Source of the DNA: Lytechinus pictus
Taxonomy: Eukaryota; Echinodermata; Echinoidea; Temnopleuroida; Toxopneustidae
Length of the DNA stretch: 64,000 nt
Assembly (NCBI RefSeq): GCF_037042905.1
Contig: NC_087251.1
Span: forward strand, 49,357,373-49,421,372
Direction of reading: 5' to 3'
The first letter of the stretch is position 1. Every line of letters starts with the position of its first letter. Positions 24,031-35,588 of the stretch are shown here, piece after piece. The notes under the pieces were generated by a model, which saw only the letters and a list, made by a program, of their open reading frames with translations, did no database searches and had not been told where the DNA came from. The translations under genes and the position numbers were made by a program.

Positions 24031-24733
24031 ATATATAACATTTATTTGGTTTTTTATCACATTATATAAGAAATCAAAATATCAACATATTGAGCGATTG
24101 TATTGGAAATCGTCAAAGAACATCAAATTCCATGCATTATGATTGATTGTTTTATACACAAAACAAGATATTGTACTCTATAAAACTTGAAAGGAAATAC
24201 ATATAATCCAAGACTGGAAGCTATTCCACAGTGCTGTTTGTCATATTGGCTTGATGGGGAAGCCCACGTTCCATTCATTCACCTGTCAACCCAATGTCAA
24301 GGTTACCCCCAGTCCCACATACTGGCATTTCCTGTTGGATCAGTTGCTTAGCTGCTGTACCAGGGGGGGCTAACCTGTAGTCCCACACATTACCGTTTCC
24401 TGTACCATGTTATATCTTACTTAGCGTGTCTGCGGTTGCCGGTTGTTGCCTCGCGGAGTTCCGTTTGTTTACATGAAGTGAGGCTATAGCTGTTGGGTCC
24501 CATCATGCTTCTGTTACATGGCAAATAAGATAAACTGTTTTTGTGTCGTTTGTGATAGAGATTGCCCTCAACTGCCCATTTCCTGCCCATCGAGGTTACT
24601 AATAGTGGTTTGACCCCGACCTCTATGTCATTGTCAGAAATATGAATCTGGTATGACTCTGCAATATTGAAAGAACTAGTGTGAAAGTTTGGAATGGTTA
24701 TCTTTATACTAGCATTTAACATCAGATCCCTCA
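24031..24733. other. Meis 3'-UTR intron, nothing firm
   Basis: Moderately GC-rich near 24240-24420 with paired words AGTCCCACA(T/C)A and TTTCCTGT repeated, suggesting an old local duplication. The 142-residue minus frame that crosses into the next element is not a gene. Confidence 0.35.
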
Positions 24734-24760
24734 TTTTTGTCTCACCTGCATAGCAGAGTG

Positions 24761-25652
24761 GAGCCTCTTGTCGAGGCCCTGGCGGCTGCTTCCCGAGCGA
24801 AGCGAGCGATATAGCGAAGTGCAGCGAGCCAGGGCCTCTTGACATCTGAGCCGAATTTCACCGACTTCCATTTGTTTTTACCAATATTCCGACCAAAAAC
24901 TGGTCGGTGAAAATCATTCAATGAGAACGCGGGATGCTATGACGTCATATTGAATATTCATGAGCTCATCTTGAATGGCGACCCGTTCTTGGCGAAGAGT
25001 GATGACGAAATATCAAAGAGCATTGAATATGCCTCTAAAACGCTGAATATATTGACCGATTTAAGGATTTGCAAGTCGATGAAATTAAATCTGCACTGAA
25101 AGGACAAGATTTTTTTGTAAATCTACCCACAGGAAATGGAAAAAATGTAATCTGTCATGCGATTCCACTATGCGTCGATAATCGATCTCTGCGGTGCAGT
25201 GAGGGAATGCTGGAGTCGAGTTGTTCGGCCTTGGTGCTTCCCCTTGACTCGAGTCTGACCAGGCCGATCTCCCGGGAAGTTTTGGGGTGGTGATGGGTCT
25301 GTTACGGCTAGTAGTAGTAGTAGTAATACCACTACTTGTAGCATTTTGCTGGTTATATCCCCTTTAGTGTCCCGCAATTAAATGAATCCCCTGCAGAATA
25401 GTGGACTACTAGTATTCCGAACCCCGGACGAAACAACTTCAAGTTTGACATTTCATTAATTTACTAGGTGACCGGTAATATAGTCATGACTCATGTATAT
25501 TCATTAGGAAGACGCTTCTCATGAATATATAATTCGGCTCAGATGTCAAGAGGCCCTGGCTCGCTGTGCTCGCTAGGCCTAATTCGCTTTGCGAATTAGG
25601 ACATCCCTCGCTTCGCTCGGGAAGCAGCCGCCAGGGCCTCGACAAGAGGCTA
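24761..25652. mobile_element. TIR transposon, 892 bp, 9-bp target duplication
   Basis: Inserted in element B with AGCAGAGTG duplicated on each side (24752-24760 and 25653-25661). The ends are long inverted repeats: 24761-24857 and 25531-25652, sharing GCCTCTTGTCGAGGCCCTGG, CGGCTGCTTCCCGAGCGAAG and TCTTGACATCTGAGCCGAAT. The right arm carries an extra hairpin (CTAATTCG/CGAATTAG). A 9-bp duplication with about 100-bp TIRs suggests a Mutator-like element. No transposase is present; instead there is a helicase-like fragment at 25051-25185. Confidence 0.8.
25051..25185 (+). pseudogene. RecQ/DEAD-like helicase fragment carried by TIR element
   Basis: Translated from 25051 the frame reads DRFKDLQVDEIKSALKGQDF, FVNLPTGNGK and then NVICHAIPLC. 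This resembles the start of RecQ-type superfamily-2 helicases, with a Q-motif-like lead and Walker A. Walker A is PTGNGKN (25126-25146), where PTGxGKS is usual, so the last Ser/Thr is replaced. Only about 45 residues are recognisable. The frame stays open to 25291 but loses similarity, and DEAH/motif II and later motifs are absent. It looks like a captured or remnant piece inside a non-autonomous transposon, not a functional gene. Confidence 0.55.
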
Positions 25653-26996
25653 AGCAGAGTGAGACTATAGGCGCCGCTTTTCCGACGGCGGCGGCTGCTG
25701 CGTCAACACCAAATTTTAACCGAAGGTTAAGTTTTTGAAATGACAGCATAATCTAGAAAGTAAATGGACCTAGTTCATGAAACTTGGCCATAAGGTTATA
25801 ATCAAGTATTACTGAACATCCTGCCTGAGTTTTAGGTCACATGACCAAGGTCAAAGGTTATTCAGGGTCAATGAACTTAGACCATGTTGGGGGAATCAAC
25901 ATCAAAATCTTAACCTAAGGTTAAGTTTTTGAAATGTCATCATAACTGTACATCCTGCCTGAGTTTCAAGTCACATGACCAAGGTCAAAGGTCATTTAGG
26001 GTCAATGAACTTTGGCCAAATTTGGGTATCTGCTGAATTACCATCATAACTTTGAAAGTTTATGGATCTGATTCATGAAACTTGGACATAAGAGTAATCA
26101 AGTATCACTGAACATCCTGTGTGAGTTTCAGGTCACATGACCAAGGTCAAAGGTCATTTAAGGTCAATGAACAGTGACCATGTTGGGGGTATGTGTTGAA
26201 TTACCATCATACATGTATCTCTGTAGGTGTGTGTATTGGTCTAGTTCATAAAACGTGGACATAAGAATAACCAAGTATCACTGAACATCTTGTGCGAGTT
26301 TCAGGTCACATGACCAAGGTCAAAGGTCAATGGACTTTGGCCATGTTGGGGGTATTTGTTGAATTACCATCATAACTCTGTAAGTATATTGGTCTAGTTC
26401 ATAAAACTTGGACATAAAACTAAGAGTCATCAAGTATCACTGAACATCTCATGTGAGTTTCAGGTTGCAAGGTCATTTAAGGTATTGAACTTTGGCCATT
26501 TTAGAGGTAATTATTAGATTGCTGTCATAACTTTCAAAGTTTATAGATATAGTGTATAAAATGTGGATATAGGGTTAATCAAGTTTTAGGTCACATGATC
26601 AAGGTCAAATGTCAATGAACGTAGTATTGTATCATTATATGAAAGGTGTGTTTTGTGAATAATTATTTTAAAGTAGTTTTCAAAGTCAGCACTGCTGCTA
26701 TATTGAATCCTGTGGTGCAGGTGAGACAGCCAGAGGCATTCCACTTGTTTTTCATTCTATTCCAATGTGCTTCTGAATTCAAGGTTATGTTCATGCCATT
26801 AAGATTTGGCATGCAGAACATGGTTTTAAGTTTGCAAAGGAGAAAACAGGAAAGTGCTTATTAATATCAAAATTCATTATCATTCCTGGAGTTTATATGG
26901 CTATGAAGCTTCTCTAGAACAAGATTGTAAATTTTACTTCATATTCATGCTTTTCCTTAACATTTTCCTCGTTCTCTCTTTCCCTTTCTCATGCAG

Positions 26997-27240
26997 AATA
27001 TAAAACAAGCAGCTCTCTATGATTGGACGCAGAGGGCCGTCATGTGATTTGGATGGCCTTCACTGATTGGCTGAGCTGCACTTCATTTCAACTCTACCTC
27101 TCTACTGCATATCTCCCCCATCCCCTCTACATACACTGTGATAGTCTAACGCACTGTCATATTCTTGGTCGCTACTGGCAGTGGTAATCACCCTCAGCAC
27201 CCTTTCTTCGTTGTCAATAAAAGGAGATAGACTTCCTCTT
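26997..27240 (+). other. Meis: Probable Meis 3'-UTR exon with proximal poly(A) signal
   Basis: A good polypyrimidine tract and acceptor (TTTCCCTTTCTCATGCAG, ending 26996) follows the unpaired 3'-UTR donor at 23034. The exon start is therefore inferred, giving a 3.96-kb 3'-UTR intron. AATAAA occurs at 27216-27221 and could end a short transcript. If it is not used, the exon continues rightward (see next entry). There is no cDNA evidence here. Confidence 0.45.
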
Positions 27241-27509
27241 GATGATATCTTCAAAGACTCCTAGAATTCCAGATGATACCTATTCCTAGATGCAACTGCA
27301 ATCATGACCTGATGACCTCAAAGTCACAATAGGTGTCAGGAAAATGGCCATCATTGAAGATGAAACTGACCCTCTTTGGTGCTCGGAATTGGACTCACAG
27401 AGCAAGAGCCATGAGCAAAAGATGTCAGCTGCGGTTATTGCAGATGTTCCGGCATCAGGAGACCAGCCATCGACATGTGTTTTGTTAGAGTTTTAACAAG
27501 GACACTCTG

Positions 27510-27800
27510 GAAGTGGTCTTTGGTCAGGGTATCAGTCTCATGTTAATGATGTCAACCAGAAGATGCAGAAACAACAGTTTCAGAAAACATATCATCCTTT
27601 GGACGTTCTTGCAGTGGTCTTTTGGTCAAGGTATCTTTCTGATGTTGATGACAAACAGAGAAGGCAGAGACTGCAGCTTCTTTCACAAAATAGATCATGT
27701 GGACGTTCTGACAGCAGCCTCATGGTCAGGGTATCTCTCAGACCTGGATACCAACCAGAAGAGGCAGAGACAGCAGTTTATTTCAGAAAATGATCTCTCC
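27510..27800 (+). repeat. Three degenerate 102-bp units with protein-like conservation
   Basis: Units begin near 27512, 27614 and 27716 with GTGGTCTTTGGTCAGGGTAT and variants. Translated in register they share a WSxYxSDVDxxQxxQxxQ-like pattern, for example WSRYLSDVDDKQRRQRLQLL in unit 2 and WSGYLSDLDTNQKRQRQQFI in unit 3. A frameshift separates units 2 and 3, so no single ORF covers all. The 102-bp period is 34 codons. It may be a decayed coding repeat or a chance open non-coding repeat in the presumed Meis 3' UTR. Confidence 0.5.
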
Positions 27801-28965
27801 CATGGTACAAAGAAATGTCTGAGATTCACTCAGACTCCTCACTGGTTGTAATGGTCCTTCTTCTCTCCAGAAACCTCTCTTGAAGACATTGGCATATCTA
27901 TTATGGCCATGCCAAATCTGTCTGTTTCCAGCAACATAAATCACTAATTGACCGTTATGGATGTGTACCAGTATTTGTGTTACAGTGTAGCATGTTACAG
28001 AAGCAAATCATTCAAAGAAAAATTCCAACATCCCAAAAGAGGTTTCCAAGAAAACAGAGCTTGATCTATCCCCCTAATCCACCAGTTGTATTGTACATAT
28101 GTAAATCAGACTGGATTGAATTTGAACTTTAAAAAAATCCTTAATTACATTGATAGCCGATTAAGTATGAAAAGGAGGTTTTAAAATGAAATCACTGTGC
28201 CAAATACTTGTGGAATGCAAAAGAAAATACCAAAATTATATATTTGTGAAATCTGTGGAGTAGTATGAAAATCTCATTACAGAGATAAACAGGAAAAGCA
28301 TAGGTCTAACTGCCACTAGTTATATATTATACATAGAATTGTATAGTGCAAACGTGGGCACACCGATTTCAAGTTAGACTGAATCCTTGGTAGATTTAAT
28401 AGAAAAATGGTCAACATTTTGTCATAGTTTGTCTCAAAGTGTCTTGAAATTATGATCAACACTGAATTTTGTTTATTCCTTCTGGTTTTTAAGTATTACT
28501 TTGAATTTTCAAAACACTGTTGATTCTTCATAATGTGCTGCATTCTCTAGCTACTTTCAATGTGATGTTCCATTGCCAGTGAGTGCTTCAGATATTGATT
28601 TTAAAATGAGTGCTTAAGTAATTGATTTAAAATCATAAAAATAGGCAAAGAACCTTTGTTTTATAGATAGAAACAATATAGCTGACATACAGCAATGATA
28701 CAAAGCCTGAAATTAATTCCAGGGTCCAGTACTGGCACAAAGGTTTGCCATGGATTGCAAAATATGAAAGAGGAATTCTGATTGGTTCCTGGTCACTGTC
28801 ATGATATAAATGTGTTCCCAACAGTGATCCTGATTGGCTATTGTTGTTAGACTATTCATTGCATACCTTTATGTTATTACATGGAGCCCAGATACTTTTG
28901 TCCAGTGATGTTGTGTTCTTTGTTAACTGTAGTCAGGTTCTTTGTGGGGATAGGGATGGAGACTT

Positions 28966-29232
28966 GGGGAGTGTTTCAAGAAGCAAATAGTCACTGACTA
29001 CCGTTATAAGCTACTGAAATCCTTGCATCTGATTGGCTGAGTGCAAATTAGTCAGTGGAAATCACTGGCGAAATCTCTTCATGAAATACTCCCTTGGGGA
29101 GTATTCCTTGAAGCATCTTTTCATTAATTTTTCACTAACTTGCTCTGAGCCAATCAGATGCAAGGATATCAGTAGCTTATAACAAAAAATCAGTGAATAT
29201 CACTGACTATATGTTTAATGAAAATGCTCTCC
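28966..29232. mobile_element. Two abutting palindromic MITE copies
   Basis: Copy one (about 28966-29093) runs from GGGGAGTGTTTCAAGAAGC to TCTTCATGAAATACTCCC. Copy two (about 29096-29232) runs from GGGGAGTATTCCTTGAAGC to TTTAATGAAAATGCTCTCC. Both contain the core CTTGCATCTGATTGGCTGAG, once on each strand. Each is a foldback of about 130 bp. A third copy lies at 60183-60314. Confidence 0.7.
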
Positions 29233-32200
29233 AAATTAAAGGTCACTGGTATCCATTTTTGTGTGTGTGTGCTTCTTTTTTTATGAGATATTGGTAAAGC
29301 CACTCTTGGCTATATGCGATGTTGTAATGCAACAATACGTTATTTAAGTGACAGGTTTTTATAATTAAAGGTTTGTTGAAAATGTAATCAATTATCTTGG
29401 GATTAAGGATGATTTGGTCTTGAGTTTCTAATAGTCCCCCACCTCCACACTTTTATTAAAAATTTTCTTTTAGTGGCCAGTGATATTATCAGGCAGGTCT
29501 TATTCTCTCTCATTTATATTCAATTTTTTTTCTTCAAATTTTACTGCTCTGTTTCCATTCAGTTTTATTTTTCATAGGGCATGAAAATGTATTTCCCAAT
29601 CTTTATATTACATTTTATGAGTGTCCTAGTTGTTTTGCGGTATAGCTATCTTTCCCATCCCTATTTATGTATTTTGTTTGAAAAATACAAAGGCTGAAAC
29701 CGTAATACTCAGAGAAAAGATTGAGGAATTCACTGTCACACTTCTATTTATTAATTTTCTCATCATTGTGTACCTAGCACGTGAAAATGTTTATATTTTA
29801 GTCTTTGATATTTAAGTTAAGTTGGGTTTTTCCAAGTTCTTTGAGTATTTCATTAATTTTCCAATTTATAAGCAATCATTTCTTTCTCTCTATATCATGT
29901 CTCATCTCTTACGTACACCAAGCACAATTGGGCCTCTTTCATGAAATGTGTTGTAAAATTCTAAAAAAAAGTCCTAAAATTTGTCTCAAAAAATATTTTT
30001 CTGGTACCTGTGTTAAGTTGTATAATCAATCTAATGTGGCCTTGCAAGAAAGCTGTGATAAATTACAAATCTTTTTGGGGTTCTAAGTAATTTTGTATGT
30101 TTTGCGATTAATTAAACAGTTGCAATCGATTGTTGCAACAAGGAATGTAAATTAATTTTATTCCAACAATAACTGATCTGTCACTTTTAAAATTGTAGTA
30201 AAAATTTATTAATAAATATTTCATTTCAACATCCTTTTTGTTGGCTTGGCTTTGGTTCAATGGTTTGACATAAGATGGGTGCTTATGGGTACCTAACGTG
30301 TCAAATCTACCAATACACTCAAATTAGGAGTACTTGTCACTTATAACACATATCGTGAAACAGGCTTCACGCATGTTAATGCCCTGTGCTTCTTTCTTGC
30401 CACATTTTCAAATTTTTAAATTTTTTGAATTAATTTTTAAAAATTTAATCCTTGAACCTTTTTCTCTTTTAAAAAGAGCTAGTGTATGTTTTTATGAAAA
30501 ATTTATCTAGATTTCAAATCTGCTTTCTTTCTGTAACTTCATCTCTATAAGAACTGATTGTGCTTAATACTAATTGTGGAAGGTGACTCTTTAAAGTATT
30601 TATATGTTGGCAGCTTAATTTGGTATTTTATGATGAACTTATCAAATAAAACATGCATGCAAGGGCAAGAAAAAGTAGGTACTTATACGATGGAGTTAAT
30701 AAATGTCCTTTGGTCCTCATTCAGCCTTATTGCACTCACATACATAGCAATGCTGGTAATTCTACCAAAGTTGATTTTGCATGAAGTTGGACTATTCTGC
30801 TTGATTCAGAGTTGTAATACCTCATATGAGATGATTTGTTCTTGATTGTAAGCTGTTTCTTTATTCCATACTGATTCAAACATAGTCTTCGTTTGACAGT
30901 TTCTTGGAATCAGAGTTGCTTAATATTTCCTTCACGCAGAAAAAACAGCAGCTCGTGCTAAATCTTGGGGATAATAATACTTGCACTTTACATCCCCCGG
31001 AAAAAAGTGGTAAATGAATCCACTTAATATTATTTTAGGATAAATTACAAAACGCTCTGTTCTTTTCAAGATTTGTGTTTCGTATTTTGAATTTTCTTTC
31101 TTTCCGTTTTTTGAAGGATAGTGTATGGAGGCTTGGGTTTGTTTTTATATTAAGGAAATGAAGTTGGTGAAAAAAGGAGATGCCATTCCACTGGAAAACT
31201 GTGAAACTAGTATCGCGATGCTGGTTGACCACCTTCCACCCTTCAAAAAGATTTCTTGCCAAATGACTTTCATTTTGCTTCATTCTTTGTTGTATTTCAT
31301 CACTGTCATCTTAGTTTTAACTTTCTTTCTAAATTGCATTCTGTTTGTAAAACAGATCCGTGCTTGTACAAAATTTGACATTTCTATTTATTCCAACAAT
31401 CACATTTTTTAATACTACTATCTAAAATAGATCAATGTATTAGATTGTTGAAAATGTATTACCTCCTGATGGATAGATGTAGACTAGATAAGCTGTTTTT
31501 ATTTGAATAGAACAAGTCTTGTCCGTCACCTGTTATGAGTGTAATACAGTCATTTATTGAAATGAGCTCTGGCTTTAGAAATAAAAGAAAGTCATTTCTT
31601 TTTTCTATTGCATGTGTGTATTTTGTGTCTCTAAAATTCTAAAAAAAATATTACTTATGCATCCGTCTATCTTGTCTGTCCATGTGTATGTATGTAAAAT
31701 ATAAATGTCTTTTAAATTTTTTCTTTGCCTTTATTTGTGTGTGAGTGTTACAATAACAGCACAGAAGATGGGAAGAATTGAATGCTTAAAGTCCTATTGA
31801 AAATTGCAGAAATGGTGATTATAAAAGAATCTATTTCACTTTAAACAACGGATATAGTAAAACAATGTACCGTCCACTGATTTAAGAAGTCCACTTATGT
31901 CTAGAAAATTAATTTTTATCTTAGAAAAGATAAGTTTTTAATTGAGAAGAAATTTCCTACTCGGGTGGGGGTGTATGATAATCTCTTTTTTTGTAATCAC
32001 ATATGAATATATTAAGAATTTGTGTTGTGTGAGTTAGTTTCATGTATTTATGTTGTGTAACTATTTTGCCAAAGTTTCACATAGCCCAGGGGCAACACAT
32101 GTGCTATGTGCAAAAGAATTATTTTTGAGAAAAATAATATGTTTAGAATGGGCGATGAAATCATGTTATTGATATGTCATTTCAAATAAAATAATTGGTC

Positions 32201-33850
32201 TTATGAATTTGAATATTCCAACAAAAGTGAAAGGATTTTAGAATCGAGATAATTTAAATCGATGAATAACACTGTGAATATGTCTATTAACACCGTCTGT
32301 GTATTAACTATTATTATTATTATATTTCAAATGACTGTTATTTTGTTGAAGATATATTATGCTTCATGACAGAGAGAAATTGTCCAGTTCATAATGAATT
32401 TTTAACATTTTGATTGCTATCTCTCTCACAAGAAGAACTCTTAATTTTTGTAAACTATGTGATAAATAATGTAATAGATGCACAGACCACAAAGAAATAT
32501 TTTAATGGACACATTATCTGAAGTAACCCTCCTTTTAATGATAATTATTACGTGAGGACTGTTCAATTTTTTTAGTCACATAATTGAGAGGGGAGACATT
32601 TGTGTGGGAAATTCTTATATATTTGGCTAACTCTACATTCTTTATGCCTGTATTTTTATTTATTTCATATCTGAACAATGAAACAATGTTTGCTGAGCAC
32701 AAACGGTAAGCTTTAAGAGTCCCAGCGATCAGAAGGCTTAGCATTAACATCTGTTTGAATTTTCAATCACTTATGGGTCTACATGTGCCCTTTTTGCAGC
32801 AAATAGACAATTTTCTTAGTCCTTTTTTTCAGATTTTGTGAAATTACATTGGATGTACATGTAGAAAATATAAGCTTTCATTTTCAATTTGAGACTTTTG
32901 ATTGTCTCATTTTGTCTTTCTTTTTCATGAGATTGTAAGATTTAACCTCCGAAATTGCTTTTGCTTTTGTGTCGGTAGGACTGTTTTTTTTTTATAATGG
33001 CAATCTTTTTGTTCTGTGTTTTATCATTATATTATGATTTTCTCTTATTCTATTACAAGAGATATATGTACAGAGATGAATGTGAGTAATTGTGAATAAT
33101 CACAGATTAAAAAAGATGAGCAGTGTTGTTAATGATTGTACAGATTTTTTTGTCAAAATAATGAAGGTATGAAAAAATACAAAATCAAACTTTCTGTTCA
33201 CAAAGTTAAGTGTAAAGATGTTATGAATGATGGAGAAATTGATAATTTTAAAAGTGCTAAGTAAAGATGAAACTTATAAGCTGTAATCTTTGTTTAATTA
33301 TTTTTGTTTCTTTGAGTTTGTGTTTTTTTCTTCAAAATCTCAAATGGGACTGGGTCCTTTCTATGTGTTAATCTGCATGTGAAGCATGTGGAGAATAGTT
33401 TTGTGTCAAGAAGTAATGGAATAAATTATTCCAAACTAAAAAAACACCAATCACATATGCTATTGGATTTGAGTTTTACTTGTCTCTAAGTTTGATAACT
33501 GAATGCTCAGCTGGTCAGCAGTGGACACTGAGAGATCGAATGATGTTATTTTGATTCATTGGACAAAGATAATGTGAATGCCATCATGAGGAGAAAAAAT
33601 ATGCACTGTTGTAAAATTAGATCCAAGTAGTGTCACAGAGGAGACTGAGATATTATTGAAAGTAAGAATTGAACAGAAATTAAAGTGCCCCCATAAAAGA
33701 AAATGGTCGAAATACCTAAAAGAAAGTTTGAATTTTAATTTCTTGAGTATTGTGATAATACAATTGATTATTATTATTGTACTTGTTTAGTAAAAGATTG
33801 TACGATTCAATCCTTGGCTACAAATGAATTTTCAATAAACCATTACCATT

Positions 33851-34221
33851 ATCATTACCAGGGAAGGGGGAGGGGGGTCATTAATGAACCTCATTACCTT
33901 TGTGGATTTGGTTTTAAAGAGGATAAGTTTGAACAATTTCAAATAATCCACATTTAATGAAAATGCCCTTTTGAATAATAATGAGGAGAAGGAGTAGGGT
34001 GAGGAGGAAGTGAAGGAAAGGTATGGTGATTGTGATGGTGGTGATCATGATGATAACATATTATACTATTATTAGGTTTCCTAATGAAAGGGAATGATTA
34101 TTTCTTGCATGTGTATTCAAATCAATTATGCACACTGAAGGAAAAAGGAAATCAGAATTACAGATTTTGACATTTTTACTTCATTGACTAAAAAGAAATT
34201 CAAGATGAGAGCCGGGAATGG
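33851..34221. other. Intergenic, simple sequence
   Basis: G-run near 33867-33878 and GGTGATGATGATAAC-type trinucleotide sequence near 34027-34055. No gene. Confidence 0.5.
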
Positions 34222-34534
34222 GTGGTTGTATTGCTTACCTGCAATATGGTTGTATTGCTCACCTGCAATATGGTTGTATTGCTCACCTGCAATATGGTTG
34301 TATTGCTTACCTGCAATATGGTTGTATTGCTCACCTGCAATATGGTTGTATTGCTTACCTACAATATGGTTGTATTGCTTACCTGCAATATGGTTGTATT
34401 GCTTACCTACAATATGGTTGTATTGCTTACCTGCAATATGGTTGTATTGCTTACCTTTAATATGGTTGCATTGCTTACCTGCAATATGGCTGCATTGCTT
34501 ACCTGTAATATGGTTGTATTGCTTACCTGCAATA
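34222..34534. repeat. 24-bp minisatellite, 13 copies
   Basis: Thirteen head-to-tail units of TGGTTGTATTGCTTACCTGC plus AATA. They vary mainly at TTA/TCA and GCA/ACA/TTA. Because the unit is a multiple of three without stops, all three plus frames are open (8-residue repeats such as WLYCLPAI); these are not genes. On the minus strand every unit contains GGTAAGC or GGTGAGC, ten of thirteen preceded by CA, i.e. a consensus 5' splice-site sequence. Confidence 0.95.
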
Positions 34535-35588
34535 TATACCTGGCTTTTTTTTAACGAATAGTCTCAAGATTACTCTTATTTATGTTGCTTTCATCCTTTT
34601 GAAAAGCTGTGCACTCTGAAGATGTATAAATCTGAATGCAGTAGATAAGTTTGGTCTTTTTTTTGGGCTCATTCTGTATGCTTGTGGGGACATTCCTCTC
34701 TCTCTTCTCTGATAAAAACATCAATCAATTAATTTTACATTATCCTCCCCTGTCTCTTTCACTACCTTCCTTTCAACCCCCCCCCCCCCATCTCCTCTTT
34801 TCTGTCTCTATAGCCTCTTTCTCTCTATTACCCTCATTGATTTTTGTTTACTTTCCCTTCTCTCCTCCACCTCTCTTCAATATTTATCTGTCTTCTAACT
34901 GTTCATTTCACCTATCTTTATTTTCAAATGAAATTTTAGCTCTTAGAAACCACAAACCCAACCTCCCATCTTCCTTCTCCCCTCCATCTCCCAGATCTCC
35001 CCCATTCATCCAGATATCAGTCAATTACTTTCCATCTAATACAGCCCATCTATTTGTCCCCCGCCCCCTAATGAAATTCTTAGATGATGCTGGGAGTCTT
35101 CCAGAGGTCATTCTCCCTGCTTCCGTGCATCCCTTCACCTCTCAAGAAATTAGCCTGGTCCTGCCGACTGGAGACTCCCTAATCACCGCCAAATGAAACC
35201 CCCTAACGATAATGATGAATGTCATATTAAGGGCCCATAACTGTCCGAGAATATTTTGAAATCTTTAATAAGAATTCCCCCAAAAGTTACAGATGCCTGA
35301 TTATGGGGACGGGTAGTATTAAAATGCATGGCGTATAGCTAGTTTACTGTATAAACCGCAAGAAGATGATTAACTCAAATTTTGTGGTGCATACTTTTAG
35401 TTTCATCACGCTAAGAGTGTTTCCCAAGAGAATAGAGATATAGATACAGATATACAGTATAAGCCATATTCAGTAGGTTATTATTTGGAAAACAAACGGT
35501 ATATGATATAGAACATTTCATTAAAAAAGAAAATTAGTGGCAGATTTCGATGAGGTTCTATTATTCTTTTTGCTTGCTTAAATTCTGA
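34535..35588. other. Intergenic, pyrimidine-rich
   Basis: C/T-rich between about 34740 and 35060, which explains a 181-residue Pro/Ser/Phe-rich plus frame with no domain. A less repetitive patch lies at 35060-35220. No gene is supported. Confidence 0.5.

Larger units (their letters stand above)
24734..26747. mobile_element. Dispersed element B, copy 1 (interrupted)
   Basis: One end is GTCTCACCTGCATAGCAGAG followed after an interruption by GCGCCGCTTTTCCGACGG; the other is TGCAGGTGAGAC then CAGAGGCATTCCACTTG. The two share an inverted 12-mer, GTCTCACCTGCA. The body is about five tandem units of roughly 165 bp, each with GGTCACATGACCAAGGTCAA and a TCATGAAACTTGGACATAA-like word. A shorter, opposite-orientation copy lies at 45673-46448. 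It is split at 24761 by a TIR transposon. I recall the family as very abundant in sea urchins; class uncertain. Confidence 0.75.
27241..33850 (+). other. Possible long Meis 3' UTR or downstream flank
   Basis: T-rich, AT-rich and nearly free of the transposons that crowd the rest of the window, as a retained 3' UTR would be. AATAAA hexamers occur at 30211, 30645, 31580, 32185, 33420 and 33834. The last is followed by a change to microsatellite-rich sequence and is the best distal end. Internal features are a 102-bp triplicate (27510-27800) and paired foldbacks (28966-29232). Open frames are short with no domains. Long 3' UTRs are usual for Meis genes, but this extent is inference. Confidence 0.3.

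Noticed and set aside
24417..24845. 142-residue minus ORF
   Set aside because: It crosses the ends of element B and the TIR transposon; no domain and no splice support.
25069..25293. Functional helicase gene
   Set aside because: Only the Walker A area is recognisable, its last Ser/Thr is lost, motif II and the rest are missing, and it sits inside a transposon.
34651..35196. 181-residue plus-strand ORF, the longest single ORF
   Set aside because: Low-complexity Pro/Ser/Phe composition from C/T-rich DNA, no domain, no splice or poly(A) context.
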